In this document: positions 51,022-58,254 of the stretch, piece by piece
Layout: the number at the start of each line of letters is the position of its first letter
Position numbering within the stretch: the stretch's first letter is position 1
Assembly: GCF_020035535.1 (NCBI RefSeq)
Contig: NZ_CP083349.1
Location: 4,127,018 to 4,191,017 of the forward strand
From: Ensifer adhaerens
GTDB lineage: Bacteria; Pseudomonadota; Alphaproteobacteria; Rhizobiales; Rhizobiaceae
Direction: 5' to 3'
Length of the DNA stretch: 64,000 nucleotides
The notes under the pieces: model-generated
What the model saw: the letters and a program-made list of their open reading frames with translations, nothing else
Told to the model about the DNA's origin: nothing
Databases searched by the model: none
Translations under genes and position numbers: made by a program

Positions 51022-51924
51022 TCACTCCGCCCAGCGCGCTTCTCCGGTAAAGGCGATCGTCAGCCAGCGGTCGTGGCCGGGGTCGCCGATCTCGTCGCCG
51101 ATCTCGGCACGAATCCGGTCGAGCTCGGCGAGCGTGCCGACCTTGGTATCCGGCGTTCCGATCAAGTAGACCTCTATCGTCTTGGAGCGTCCGACCTTGG
51201 CGACATAGGTGCGGTAGTCGGCAAAGCCGTGGCGCGTGACGGCGTTGGCCGCTGCCTGCCGCACGCGTTCATCGAGTTCGGCGGGCGCGACGAGGAAGAT
51301 CTCCTTCAGCGCCTGGAAGACGGTGCGGATCGGCAGCGGGATGAGGCAGAGCGTCAGCACGATCAGGATCGCCGGGTCGACATAGGGCGTGACGTGTTCG
51401 TAAGCCGTGCCCTTCAGGGCGGCGGCGATCACGAAGGCAACGAGCAGCGCGGAGGTGATCGCGCCGGACATTGCCCAGGCGCGCACGTCGAGCGCCAGGA
51501 ACTCAGAGCCGATCGGCCGGTTCGCCCGGCGTACATAGAAGAACATGAAGACGCAGATCACCACGACGACGGCCGCATAGGCGATCGCCCAGTCGAAGGC
51601 GAGGTGGTTGCCGCCCGACAAGAGCGAGCCGACGGCGTTTACCATCGCGTAGAAGGAAAGCAGGGTCAGCAGCCCGGCATTGAAGAGCAGCACCATCGGC
51701 TCGATGTGCCAGAAGCCCATCTGGAAACGCTTGCTCGGCTTCGGGATCAGTTGCGTCACGCCCAGCGCAAGCACGGTCATCGAGGCGTCGACGGCCGAGA
51801 AGACGCCGTCGAAGACGATCGAGACCGAGCCCGAAAGCAGACCGAAGATAACACCCGTCACCCCGACGACGACGGTGGCCGCGATAGATTGTTTGAGGAC
51901 CGTTTGTTCGCTTGGGGCGGTCAT
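51022..51924 (-). CDS. Cation diffusion facilitator family transporter
   Basis: 300 residues with about six spans and a C-terminal cytoplasmic ferredoxin-like domain (about 215-295). In TM2, where classical CDF proteins have HxxxD, the sequence is FDGVFSAVDASM; TM5 has the second metal-site region VDPAILIVLTLCLIPL. Changes at these sites shift metal choice, so zinc should not be assumed. No regulator gene next to it. The 196 bp between its start and the DUF4239 gene show no gene. Confidence 0.85.
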   Translation of the reverse strand: MTAPSEQTVLKQSIAATVVVGVTGVIFGLLSGSVSIVFDGVFSAVDASMTVLALGVTQLIPKPSKRFQMGFWHIEPMVLLFNAGLLTLLSFYAMVNAVGSLLSGGNHLAFDWAIAYAAVVVVICVFMFFYVRRANRPIGSEFLALDVRAWAMSGAITSALLVAFVIAAALKGTAYEHVTPYVDPAILIVLTLCLIPLPIRTVFQALKEIFLVAPAELDERVRQAAANAVTRHGFADYRTYVAKVGRSKTIEVYLIGTPDTKVGTLAELDRIRAEIGDEIGDPGHDRWLTIAFTGEARWAE

Positions 51925-52120
51925 GATGTTGTTTTTACTCCTGTTTCGGCGCGGTGCTTAGGGGCGGGCAGTGTCGAAATGGTGGCGGAGGCGGCAAACA
52001 TAGCGGTTTGCCTGCGCACAGGACAGTTGTTGCGAGCATCAGCTAATAAAGCGAGACGTTGTATTTCCGGGTCTCTACGCTCAGAATTGCCGGCGTGATC
52101 GGCGACCGGGGGAGGGAAAA

Positions 52121-52900
52121 ATGATCGTCGAGATAGTACTCGGTGCCCTTTTCATTTTTGGCACGGTCGGCTTGACGCTTGCGGCCTATTTCCTGATGCG
52201 GTTGATCATGGGGGGCGAGGCGGAGGGGCATGAGAAGGAACTTGCGAGCTCCATTATCTTCCGGGTCGCAGCGCTGCACGGGCTGATCCTGGCGCTCGTG
52301 TTTGCCCAGGAAATGCTTGAGTACCAGCAACTCAAATACGAGATGGCGACCGAAGCCGGAGCGGTCGCTGACATCTACTACGATGCCGAACGTTACGGCG
52401 AGACGTTCAAGGCGCCGATCCAGCAGGCGATGTCCGCCTACGTAGCCCAGGTGATCGACGGTGAGTGGCAGTCACTGGGGGACAAAGGCCGCCTGTCAAA
52501 GGAGGCATGGGCACATTGGGATCGCGCCTACCAGCATGTGTTGAATCTGGTGCCCGCGGACAAGCGCCAGGAAAGCCTGCGCAGCCAGATGCTGGAGCGT
52601 CTGCATGACATTTCGCAAAGCCGGACGAAGCGCGAAAGCAATGTCGCGGATTCGATCGATAGCATCTTCTGGTTCGCCGCGCTCGCCGGCATCATCTTCA
52701 TTGCGCTCGCCTATTATTCCTTCCCGCCGATGCCGCGCAATCTGCTGCTGCTTTGTCTCTTCGGCGCCTATACCGGCATCATCCTGTTCCTGATCTACGC
52801 CTTCTCCAACCCGTACCAGCCGCCGGCGGCGCTGGCACCGGGGCCGCTCGAACGGGTGCAGCAGCAGATCGGTGCGTCGCCATCCGCCACCGGCGGATGA
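52121..52900 (+). CDS. DUF4239 (bestrophin-like) membrane protein
   Basis: 259 residues. Spans at about 5-27, 45-65, 185-205 and 210-228, with a helical cytoplasmic part between (about 70-180, EMATEAGAVADIYYDAERYG ... AYVAQVIDGEWQSL). The EAGAVADIYYDAE motif is typical of the DUF4239 family. A C-terminal tail rich in Pro, Ala and Gln follows. Function unknown. Convergent with the MFS gene, 10 bp apart. Confidence 0.78.
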   Translation: MIVEIVLGALFIFGTVGLTLAAYFLMRLIMGGEAEGHEKELASSIIFRVAALHGLILALVFAQEMLEYQQLKYEMATEAGAVADIYYDAERYGETFKAPIQQAMSAYVAQVIDGEWQSLGDKGRLSKEAWAHWDRAYQHVLNLVPADKRQESLRSQMLERLHDISQSRTKRESNVADSIDSIFWFAALAGIIFIALAYYSFPPMPRNLLLLCLFGAYTGIILFLIYAFSNPYQPPAALAPGPLERVQQQIGASPSATGG

Positions 52901-52910
52901 CGGGCCGTCG

Positions 52911-54179
52911 CTAGGCGAATTGACCCAGCCGCAGCAGATCTCCGCTGATGGCGCCGCTGCCGAGCCTGTCGGTGCGGGCGGCTTCCGGGCGCGGCGGCGG
53001 CATGGAGTGGCCGATCGCAAACAGCAGCGCGCTCGCCGCCGAAAGCAGCGCAAACAGCAGGAACATGCCGGCGCCGCCGATCGTGCCGAGCGCCAGGCCA
53101 CCGATCAGTGGCCCAAGGAAGTTCCCGACCGTCGAAAGCGAATGCGCACCGAAATAGGTGCCGCGATTGCCGTCATCGGAAATGCCGTCGACCAGTACAT
53201 ACTCGGAGGGCACGACGAGCACCTCGCCGATGGTAAAGAGGACCATTGAGGCGACGAGCATTTCCACTCCGGACGAGGCTGCAAAGCCGATTTCCCCAAC
53301 CAGGAACAGCAGGCAGCCGAGCGACAGTGCCGGCAGTGCACCGATCCGTTCAATGACGAAGCGGGCGGGCGTGCTCGCGATCAGCACCGTTGCGGCATTG
53401 GTCGAGACCAGAAGCGCAAAGAGGGTGACGCCATCCTCGAACCCGGTGTTGAGATATTGCGACAGGGTTACCGACCACTGGCCATGGACGGCGAGCAGCA
53501 GGGTGCCGCCGATGACGAAGAAGACCAGCCGGCGGTCGCGCAGGGCGGTGACCAGCCCGCGCCAGCCACCGGCGCTGCGGGATGCCTGCCGGCTCTCAAT
53601 CGCCCGCCTGTTGCCGGCTTGCGGCACGGCGAAGAAGAGCACGAGGGCGAAGGCGGCATGCATGGCGCCGGCAGTGACGAACAGGGTCGCATAGGCCGCA
53701 CCGACCCAGACGCCGATCAGCGGACCGATGGCCCAGCCGGCATTGATGGCGAGATAGCGCCAGGAGAAAACCCTGAGGCGCAGATGCGCCGGCGCGGCAT
53801 CGCTCATCAAGGCCCGCGAAACCGGTTCATAGACAGCGGCTGCGACAGCGGAAACGATGTGCGCCAGTGCGAAGGCCGCGATCGATTGCGCCAGCCCGAG
53901 TCCTGCAAGCGCCAGCCCGGCCATGAAAAGCGCTGCGGTCAACACGCCTTTTCTGCCGATCCGGTCGGAGAGCGTGCCGGCAAAGGGGCTGACGATTGCG
54001 CCGAGCAGCGGGCCGGCGCCGATCAAGGCGCCGATGCTCGCGGGAGCGAGGCCGAAATCACGCTGCAGGCGGATCGCGAGGAAGGTCAGGCTCATGCCCT
54101 TGGCGATCGTCACCACGCCGGAGCCTGCGATGAGAAGCAGCGCAACACGGCGACCCGCTTGTTCGGAGTAGGCGTTCAT
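52911..54179 (-). CDS. MFS transporter
   Basis: 422 residues with about twelve spans. The major-facilitator motif A between TM2 and TM3 reads GTLSDRIGRKGVLTAALFMAG (about 62-82). TM4-5 contain VYEPVSRALMSDAAPAHLRLRVFSWRYLAINAGWAIGPLIG, typical of the drug-efflux MFS branch. Substrate unknown. ATG at 54179 is preferred; the upstream open frame of 34 codons is without similarity. Oriented toward the DUF4239 gene. Confidence 0.85.
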   Translation of the reverse strand: MNAYSEQAGRRVALLLIAGSGVVTIAKGMSLTFLAIRLQRDFGLAPASIGALIGAGPLLGAIVSPFAGTLSDRIGRKGVLTAALFMAGLALAGLGLAQSIAAFALAHIVSAVAAAVYEPVSRALMSDAAPAHLRLRVFSWRYLAINAGWAIGPLIGVWVGAAYATLFVTAGAMHAAFALVLFFAVPQAGNRRAIESRQASRSAGGWRGLVTALRDRRLVFFVIGGTLLLAVHGQWSVTLSQYLNTGFEDGVTLFALLVSTNAATVLIASTPARFVIERIGALPALSLGCLLFLVGEIGFAASSGVEMLVASMVLFTIGEVLVVPSEYVLVDGISDDGNRGTYFGAHSLSTVGNFLGPLIGGLALGTIGGAGMFLLFALLSAASALLFAIGHSMPPPRPEAARTDRLGSGAISGDLLRLGQFA

Positions 54180-54351
54180 CTCGGGCACCTGCAGGCTGTG
54201 GGTCGCTCCGCGCAAATGGCGAGCGACGAGAATGGAATAGGAGGCTCCCTTGGGATTACATCCGCCGCGTGTGCTCAGCAAGAGGTACCGTTCTCCAGCG
54301 GCGATCAGCCTCTGCGGGCGAGGGTGTTGCCTTCTCCCTCGAGCCGGATCC

Positions 54352-54393
54352 TGAACGAAAATCGGAGGCGGCCACCTGACGTGGCCGCCTCCG
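54352..54393 (-). terminator. Strong terminator of the deaminase gene
   Basis: CGGAGGCGGCCAC, loop CTGAC, GTGGCCGCCTCCG: a perfect 13-bp stem at 54363-54393. On the minus strand it is followed by ATTTTCG. It starts 44 bases after the deaminase stop. Confidence 0.85.
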
Positions 54394-54437
54394 GGGCAAT
54401 GTCCGGCTGGGCTTGGTGCCGAGATTGAGCCAGCCGG

Positions 54438-54908
54438 CTATTCCTTCCCCCGCCGTTCCTGCCAGGTCACGTAGAGCGGAGTCGCGTCGTTATCGGCGAC
54501 TGGTACATGGCGGAAGCGCATGGCCTGTTCGGTGAGCGGTCTTGCCAGTTCCGCATAGATCGCAGCCGTCGACAGGCCAAAAGGTTCCGCGTCGGCATTC
54601 GAGTTCGCATAGGCGATCTCGGTGATCCCGGCCATGCGCATGGCCGCAAGGCACATCGGGCAGGGCTGGCCGCTGGCATAGACGGCGGCACCTTCGAGCC
54701 GCGGCGAGCGAAGATTCCGGGCGGCGGCGCGCAGCGCATTCAGTTCCGCATGCGAGGTCGGGTCGCCGGTCGACAGCATTTCGTTGACGCCGCGGCCGAC
54801 GATCTCGCCATCCTTGACGACGATGGCGCCGAAGGGACGACCGCCTTTTTCGATGTTGCGACGGGCGAGCGTTACCGCTTCGGCGAGATAGGTCTGTTCC
54901 TGGTTCAT
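54438..54908 (-). CDS. Nucleoside/guanine deaminase family protein
   Basis: 156 residues with the zinc cytidine-deaminase-like fold: H53 and E55 in TSHAELNALRAAARN, C83 and C86 in QPCPMCLAAMRMAGI. The PFGAIVVKDGEIVGRGVNEM start and the FGLSTAAIYAEL end are closest to the guanine-deaminase type (GuaD-like) of the CDA superfamily rather than tRNA adenosine deaminase TadA. It would act on a free base or nucleoside in the cytoplasm. ATG at 54908; ends at a strong terminator. Confidence 0.85.
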   Translation of the reverse strand: MNQEQTYLAEAVTLARRNIEKGGRPFGAIVVKDGEIVGRGVNEMLSTGDPTSHAELNALRAAARNLRSPRLEGAAVYASGQPCPMCLAAMRMAGITEIAYANSNADAEPFGLSTAAIYAELARPLTEQAMRFRHVPVADNDATPLYVTWQERRGKE

Positions 54909-54980
54909 AGGAGACTCCAGTAAGAGCAATTCCGGGAGAAGCGTGAAGCGCCTCTCGGTCCGGACTTGCGTTCGTACGAA

Positions 54981-55655
54981 CTAGCGCGCGCCGGCGTCGG
55001 CCAGCAGTTTCTCGATCTGGCCGTAGCCGCGCTGGCGCGCATGGCGCAGCGGGCTGACGCCTTCACCATCGGCAAGGTTGACGTCGGCGCCCCCTTTGAT
55101 CAGCAGCCGCACGATCTCGGTGTGCTTTTCGCCGCCGCTGCCGAGGATGATCGCCTCCAGCAGTGCCGTCCAGCCGAGCCGATTGACGTGGTCGACGTCG
55201 ACGCCCGCCTCGATCAGTGTCTTGACGGTCTCGGCGTGGCCGCGCTCGGAGGCCGGGATGAGCGCCGTTCCGCCATAGCGGTTCGTGCTCTTGAGGTCGG
55301 CGCCATTCGCAAGCGTCAGCTTCAGGATCTCGAGATGGCCGCGCGCACCGGCATAGAGATAGGGGCTGTCCTGGATCTTGTCCTTGGCGTTGACGTCCGC
55401 GCCGGCCTCGATCAGGGCGCGCGCCGCATCGACGCGGTTTTCATGGGTGGCGACGAGAAGGGCGGTGGCGCCGCTGGCATCGCGGGTCTCGGGGCTTGCG
55501 CCCTGCCGCAGCAGCGATTTGACCTTGTCGGCATCGCCGGCTTCGGCAGCAGAAATCAGTTGGGTTTCGAGCATGGAGGCTCCCACGGCTGCGGGTGAAA
55601 GGCTGAAGGCGGCGATCGATGCGCCGACCAGCGAGCCGAAAAGTCTTGGTCGCAT
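54981..55655 (-). CDS. Exported ankyrin-repeat protein
   Basis: 224 residues. A signal peptide (MRPRLFGSLVGASIAAFSLSPAAVGA, about 1-26) is followed by six ankyrin repeats (about 30-220), e.g. NGADLKSTNRYGGTALIPASERGHAETVKTLIEAG and LGWTALLEAIILGSGGEKHTEIVRLLIKGGADVNLADGEGVSPLRHARQRGY. Probably a periplasmic protein-binding domain; no enzyme part. Monocistronic, with a 10-bp inverted repeat 20 bases before its ATG. GGAAAG upstream supports the start. Confidence 0.85.
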   Translation of the reverse strand: MRPRLFGSLVGASIAAFSLSPAAVGASMLETQLISAAEAGDADKVKSLLRQGASPETRDASGATALLVATHENRVDAARALIEAGADVNAKDKIQDSPYLYAGARGHLEILKLTLANGADLKSTNRYGGTALIPASERGHAETVKTLIEAGVDVDHVNRLGWTALLEAIILGSGGEKHTEIVRLLIKGGADVNLADGEGVSPLRHARQRGYGQIEKLLADAGAR

Positions 55656-55674
55656 TTGGTCTTTCCGATCATGC

Positions 55675-55701
55675 CGATCGGTCGAGCAGGCCGACCGATC
55701 G
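55675..55701. promoter_or_regulatory. Perfect inverted repeat upstream of the ankyrin gene
   Basis: CGATCGGTCG, 7-base spacer AGCAGGC, CGACCGATCG. A perfect 10-bp dyad starting 20 bases before the ATG on the minus strand, just ahead of the GGAAAG ribosome-binding site. It may be an operator or a leader hairpin. Confidence 0.5.
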
Positions 55702-56121
55702 CGGTGGTTCCGGTTGAGGGAGAGACGTGAAAACCCGGAAGTGGGCGCACTTTCGTCCCGCTCTCGCTCATCGCGATCTCGTGCTTACTTGAGCCGGTTC
55801 GTGACCTTTTCAAGGGCGCAAGACACGCGTTGTGCCGAACGTGTCCCGCGCCCGGCATGGCACCCCTCGATGGCGACCATAGGTGGCAGTCCATCTATTT
55901 GGAAATTAAATGTACGAATGATAAAAAGTGGAAATATGAATGAGCTTCGGTCCGAGTGGGAGCTGCTCAGGACGTCGGCAATCGTGACCGATTGCGGAGG
56001 CGTTGCGGCGGTGGTTGGCCGTCTTGCATACCACCTCATCAACCGGGATGTGCGGGCATGGGGACCGGGTGTGACCTGACGAACGATCACACCATCCGTG
56101 GCCAGACGCGCCTGAATTGCC
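55702..56121. other. 420-bp gap, no supported gene
   Basis: Between the ankyrin gene leader and the SDR stop codon I see no convincing gene. One short frame on the plus strand (ATG 55936, stop 56079, 47 codons, beginning MNELRSEWELLRTSAIVTDC) has a possible GTGGA site upstream, but no recognisable domain. An A+T-rich stretch at about 55895-55945 could carry a promoter. Confidence 0.4.
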
Positions 56122-56901
56122 CTAGAGCATAGACCGGCTGAGACCGCCATCGACGGGCAACGCGACGCCGGTGATGTAGCTGGCCTGGCGGCTTGCGAGG
56201 AAGGCCGCCGCCGCGCCGAATTCCTCCGGGGTACCGTAGCGGCCAAGCGGGATTTCCTGCTGGCTGCGGGCTGCGACCGTCGCGATATCGACGCCCTCGC
56301 TTTCGGCATCCATCCGGTCGAAGCTGAGCGTTCGGTCGGTGGCAAGCCGCCCCGGAAGAAGCAGATTGACGGTCACGCCGTCGGCTGCGACTTCGCCGGC
56401 AAGCGTCTTCAGCCAGCCGGCGACAGCGCTACGGAGCGCATTCGAGGCGGTGAGCCCGACGATCGGCTCGCGAATGCTGGTGGAGGCGACGGCGATAATG
56501 CGTCCAAACTGGCGTTCCCGCATGCTGGGCAGGAGACGTCCGGCGATGCGCATGCCGGCCAGCACCATGGTTTCGAATTGCGCGCGCCAGAAATCGGGCT
56601 CGATTGCCGAGGCAGGCGAGGGCGGCGGTCCGCCGCCATTCAGCACCAGAATGTCGATCGCGCCGAAATCGGCTTCGAGTTGGTCCAGCAGGCCGTCGAG
56701 CGTGTCGGGTTTCGAGAGGTCGAGCGCGTAGCCACGCGCCGAAGGGCCGATGTCGCTTGCCACCTTCGCGGCCGATGCCGCATCGCGGCCGGTCAGGGCA
56801 ACGATGACGCCTTCGCTTGCCAGCACCTCGGCGATGCCGCGGCCCAGTCCCTTGCTGCCGCCGAGCACCAGCGCGCGCTTTCCAGCAATACCAAGATCCA
56901 T
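56122..56901 (-). CDS. SDR-family protein lacking the catalytic Tyr and Lys
   Basis: 259 residues of short-chain dehydrogenase/reductase fold. The cofactor loop LVLGGSKGLGRGIAEVLAS near 12-30 and LVLNGGGPPPSPAS near 86 (NNAG replaced by NGGG) are present, as is the Ser of the active site (VASTSIREP near 137). Where the Y-x3-K of the family (YSASK) should be, the sequence is GLTASNALRSAV, so Tyr is Leu and Lys is Asn. The C-terminal GVALPVDGGLSRSM is normal. It may bind a cofactor without classical catalysis or belong to an atypical FabG-like group. ATG at 56901 with GAGAAG upstream. Confidence 0.82.
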   Translation of the reverse strand: MDLGIAGKRALVLGGSKGLGRGIAEVLASEGVIVALTGRDAASAAKVASDIGPSARGYALDLSKPDTLDGLLDQLEADFGAIDILVLNGGGPPPSPASAIEPDFWRAQFETMVLAGMRIAGRLLPSMRERQFGRIIAVASTSIREPIVGLTASNALRSAVAGWLKTLAGEVAADGVTVNLLLPGRLATDRTLSFDRMDAESEGVDIATVAARSQQEIPLGRYGTPEEFGAAAAFLASRQASYITGVALPVDGGLSRSML

Positions 56902-57018
56902 GACCGCTTCTCCTCGATGTGGAATGCAAAATGACCAGGAATTGGAGCTACTACAGTTTTGATCGAAGCGGAATCGAATTGAGTGCCGGCAAATGGCGGA
57001 AGCCGGCCCAACGGAAAA

Positions 57019-57042
57019 GCCCGGCCGGAAAACCGACCGGGC
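57019..57042 (-). terminator. Terminator of the small secreted protein gene
   Basis: Minus strand: GCCCGGTCGG, loop TTTT, CCGGCCGGGC, then TTTTCC. A 10-bp stem with one mismatch, 29 bases after the stop codon. Confidence 0.75.
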
Positions 57043-57071
57043 CTCTTGACCCTCGCCCTGCTTGCGACGGA

Positions 57072-57332
57072 TCAACGGCAGACGCGGATTTTCTTGAAGT
57101 AGAGGCTGCCGTAGTGGTCGTAGCGCTTGACCTTCTTGATGAAGCAATAGGGCTCTTCTTCATAATAATAAGGGCCGCCGTAATAGTCGCCGACGTAGCC
57201 GACATGCCCACCCCAACCATGGCCGTAATAGCCGTTGCTGAAGCCGATGGTCAGGCCGCCCGCCTGCGACGTAGAGGCAAAGGAGACGGCGGCGGTAACG
57301 GCAACAGCGGCTGCGATGATGAACTTGCGCAT
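57072..57332 (-). CDS. Small exported Gly/Tyr-rich protein
   Basis: 86 residues. A signal peptide (MRKFIIAAAVAVTAAVSFASTSQA, cleavage after 24) leads into a Gly/Tyr-rich stretch GGLTIGFSNGYYGHGWGGHVGYVGDYYGGPYYYEEEPYC and a basic tail CFIKKVKRYDHYGSLYFKKIRVCR with two cysteines that may pair. No domain is recognised; similar small secreted proteins are frequent in rhizobia. GGAGGAGAG precedes the ATG, and a good terminator follows, so this is a real single-gene unit. Confidence 0.8.
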   Translation of the reverse strand: MRKFIIAAAVAVTAAVSFASTSQAGGLTIGFSNGYYGHGWGGHVGYVGDYYGGPYYYEEEPYCFIKKVKRYDHYGSLYFKKIRVCR

Positions 57333-57454
57333 GATGTTCTCTCCTCCGGTTTGGTTGGGATGAGCCTTCGTCATCCATGGGGAGACCATCGCATCGGTCG
57401 GATATATGCGCAGTTCCGGATGGAACAGGGTGTAGCCGGTGGTTGCGTTGGACA

Positions 57455-57480
57455 GTCATCGGCCGACACTGGCCGATGAC
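57455..57480. other. Hairpin after the GNAT gene
   Basis: GTCATCGGCC, loop GACACT, GGCCGATGAC: a perfect 10-bp stem 24 bases after the GNAT stop. No U run on the minus strand, so not a classic terminator. Confidence 0.5.
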
Positions 57481-57504
57481 CATTGCGGGATCTGCGGCGC
57501 CAAG

Positions 57505-58032
57505 CTAAGCGCGCGGACCTGCCGGAGCGCGGATACGCGCCATGGCGAAAACGTCCGCGAGCACGCCGTTCCGGAGCGCATAGGCCCGGTGCGTGCCCTC
57601 CATCTCGAAGCCCGTCTTGTGGTAGAGCGCGATCGCCGCCTCGTTGTCGGTGAACACTGTGAGTTCGATGCGGCTGATGCCCAGCCAGTTGTCGGCGGCA
57701 TCGATCAAAGCCGTAAGCAACGCCTTACCGATCCCTTCGCCGCGATGATTGTCGTCGACGCTGATACCGAGCGCTGCCGAATGAAGCCGGCGCCCCTTGC
57801 TGCGATGTAGTCCGGCCATGCCGATGATGCGACCGGCGCGCTCGGCGACGATGACAATGCTGTCGTCCGAGAGGTTCTCCAACCACTTGCGTGTCTGTTC
57901 CGGGGTGGCGAAGGGCTGGCGCAGCGTACCCGAGCGGATGCCCGGCTGGCTCATCAGCGCCGAGATCGCTTCGAAATCGACGACGCGGGCCGCGCGGATA
58001 CTGATGTCTGAAGGATCGTGTGCCTCGGTCAT
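57505..58032 (-). CDS. GNAT family N-acetyltransferase
   Basis: 175 residues with the GNAT acetyl-CoA fold: ISIRAARVVDFEAISALMSQPGIRSGTLRQPFATPEQTRKWLEN at the start, then LGISVDDNHRGEGIGKALLTALIDAADNWLGISRIELTVFTDNEAAIALYHKTGFEMEGTHR (about 86-150), with the pyrophosphate loop R-G-x-G-I-G. The N-terminal part recalls SpeG/RimJ-like members, but the substrate is unknown. The start at 58032 is fixed by the GAGG site 5 bases upstream, which lies inside a hairpin (58033-58061). Confidence 0.87.
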   Translation of the reverse strand: MTEAHDPSDISIRAARVVDFEAISALMSQPGIRSGTLRQPFATPEQTRKWLENLSDDSIVIVAERAGRIIGMAGLHRSKGRRLHSAALGISVDDNHRGEGIGKALLTALIDAADNWLGISRIELTVFTDNEAAIALYHKTGFEMEGTHRAYALRNGVLADVFAMARIRAPAGPRA

Positions 58033-58093
58033 TGTTTCCTCTCTTTGGTTCCGAGGAAACAGGATCCAACCCTGCTCGCCTCGGCAGGGTTGG
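58033..58093 (-). promoter_or_regulatory. Leader of the GNAT gene with SD-sequestering hairpin and a possible pseudoknot
   Basis: Read on the minus strand, two hairpins precede the ATG. Upstream hairpin: CCAACCCTGC, loop CGAGGCGA, GCAGGGTTGG (58093-58066). Downstream hairpin: TGTTTCCTC, 11-base loop, GAGGAAACA (58061-58033), whose 3' arm is the ribosome-binding site and ends directly at the ATG. The loop side of the first hairpin contains CCGAGG (58084-58079), complementary to CCTCGG (58056-58051) in the anti-SD arm and loop of the second. Pairing of these would open the SD. This is a by-eye fold; no known riboswitch class was recognised. Confidence 0.55.
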
Positions 58094-58254
58094 TGGGGGA
58101 CATTTCGCTTAATTCAGCGCAACAGGTCTCCCGCACACCCCTGGGTATGCGTGCAAAGAGCCATCACGAGAATCGAGCGATTGTCCATGCGGGCAGGATA
58201 GCAAGCGAAGGTAGAAAGGCAAGTCCGCCGCGCCAGTTATGGCGCGGGCGGAAA

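Noticed and set aside
55936..56079. 47-codon plus-strand frame between the ankyrin and SDR genes
   Set aside because: Weak ribosome-binding site, no known domain, short length; kept only as a remark.
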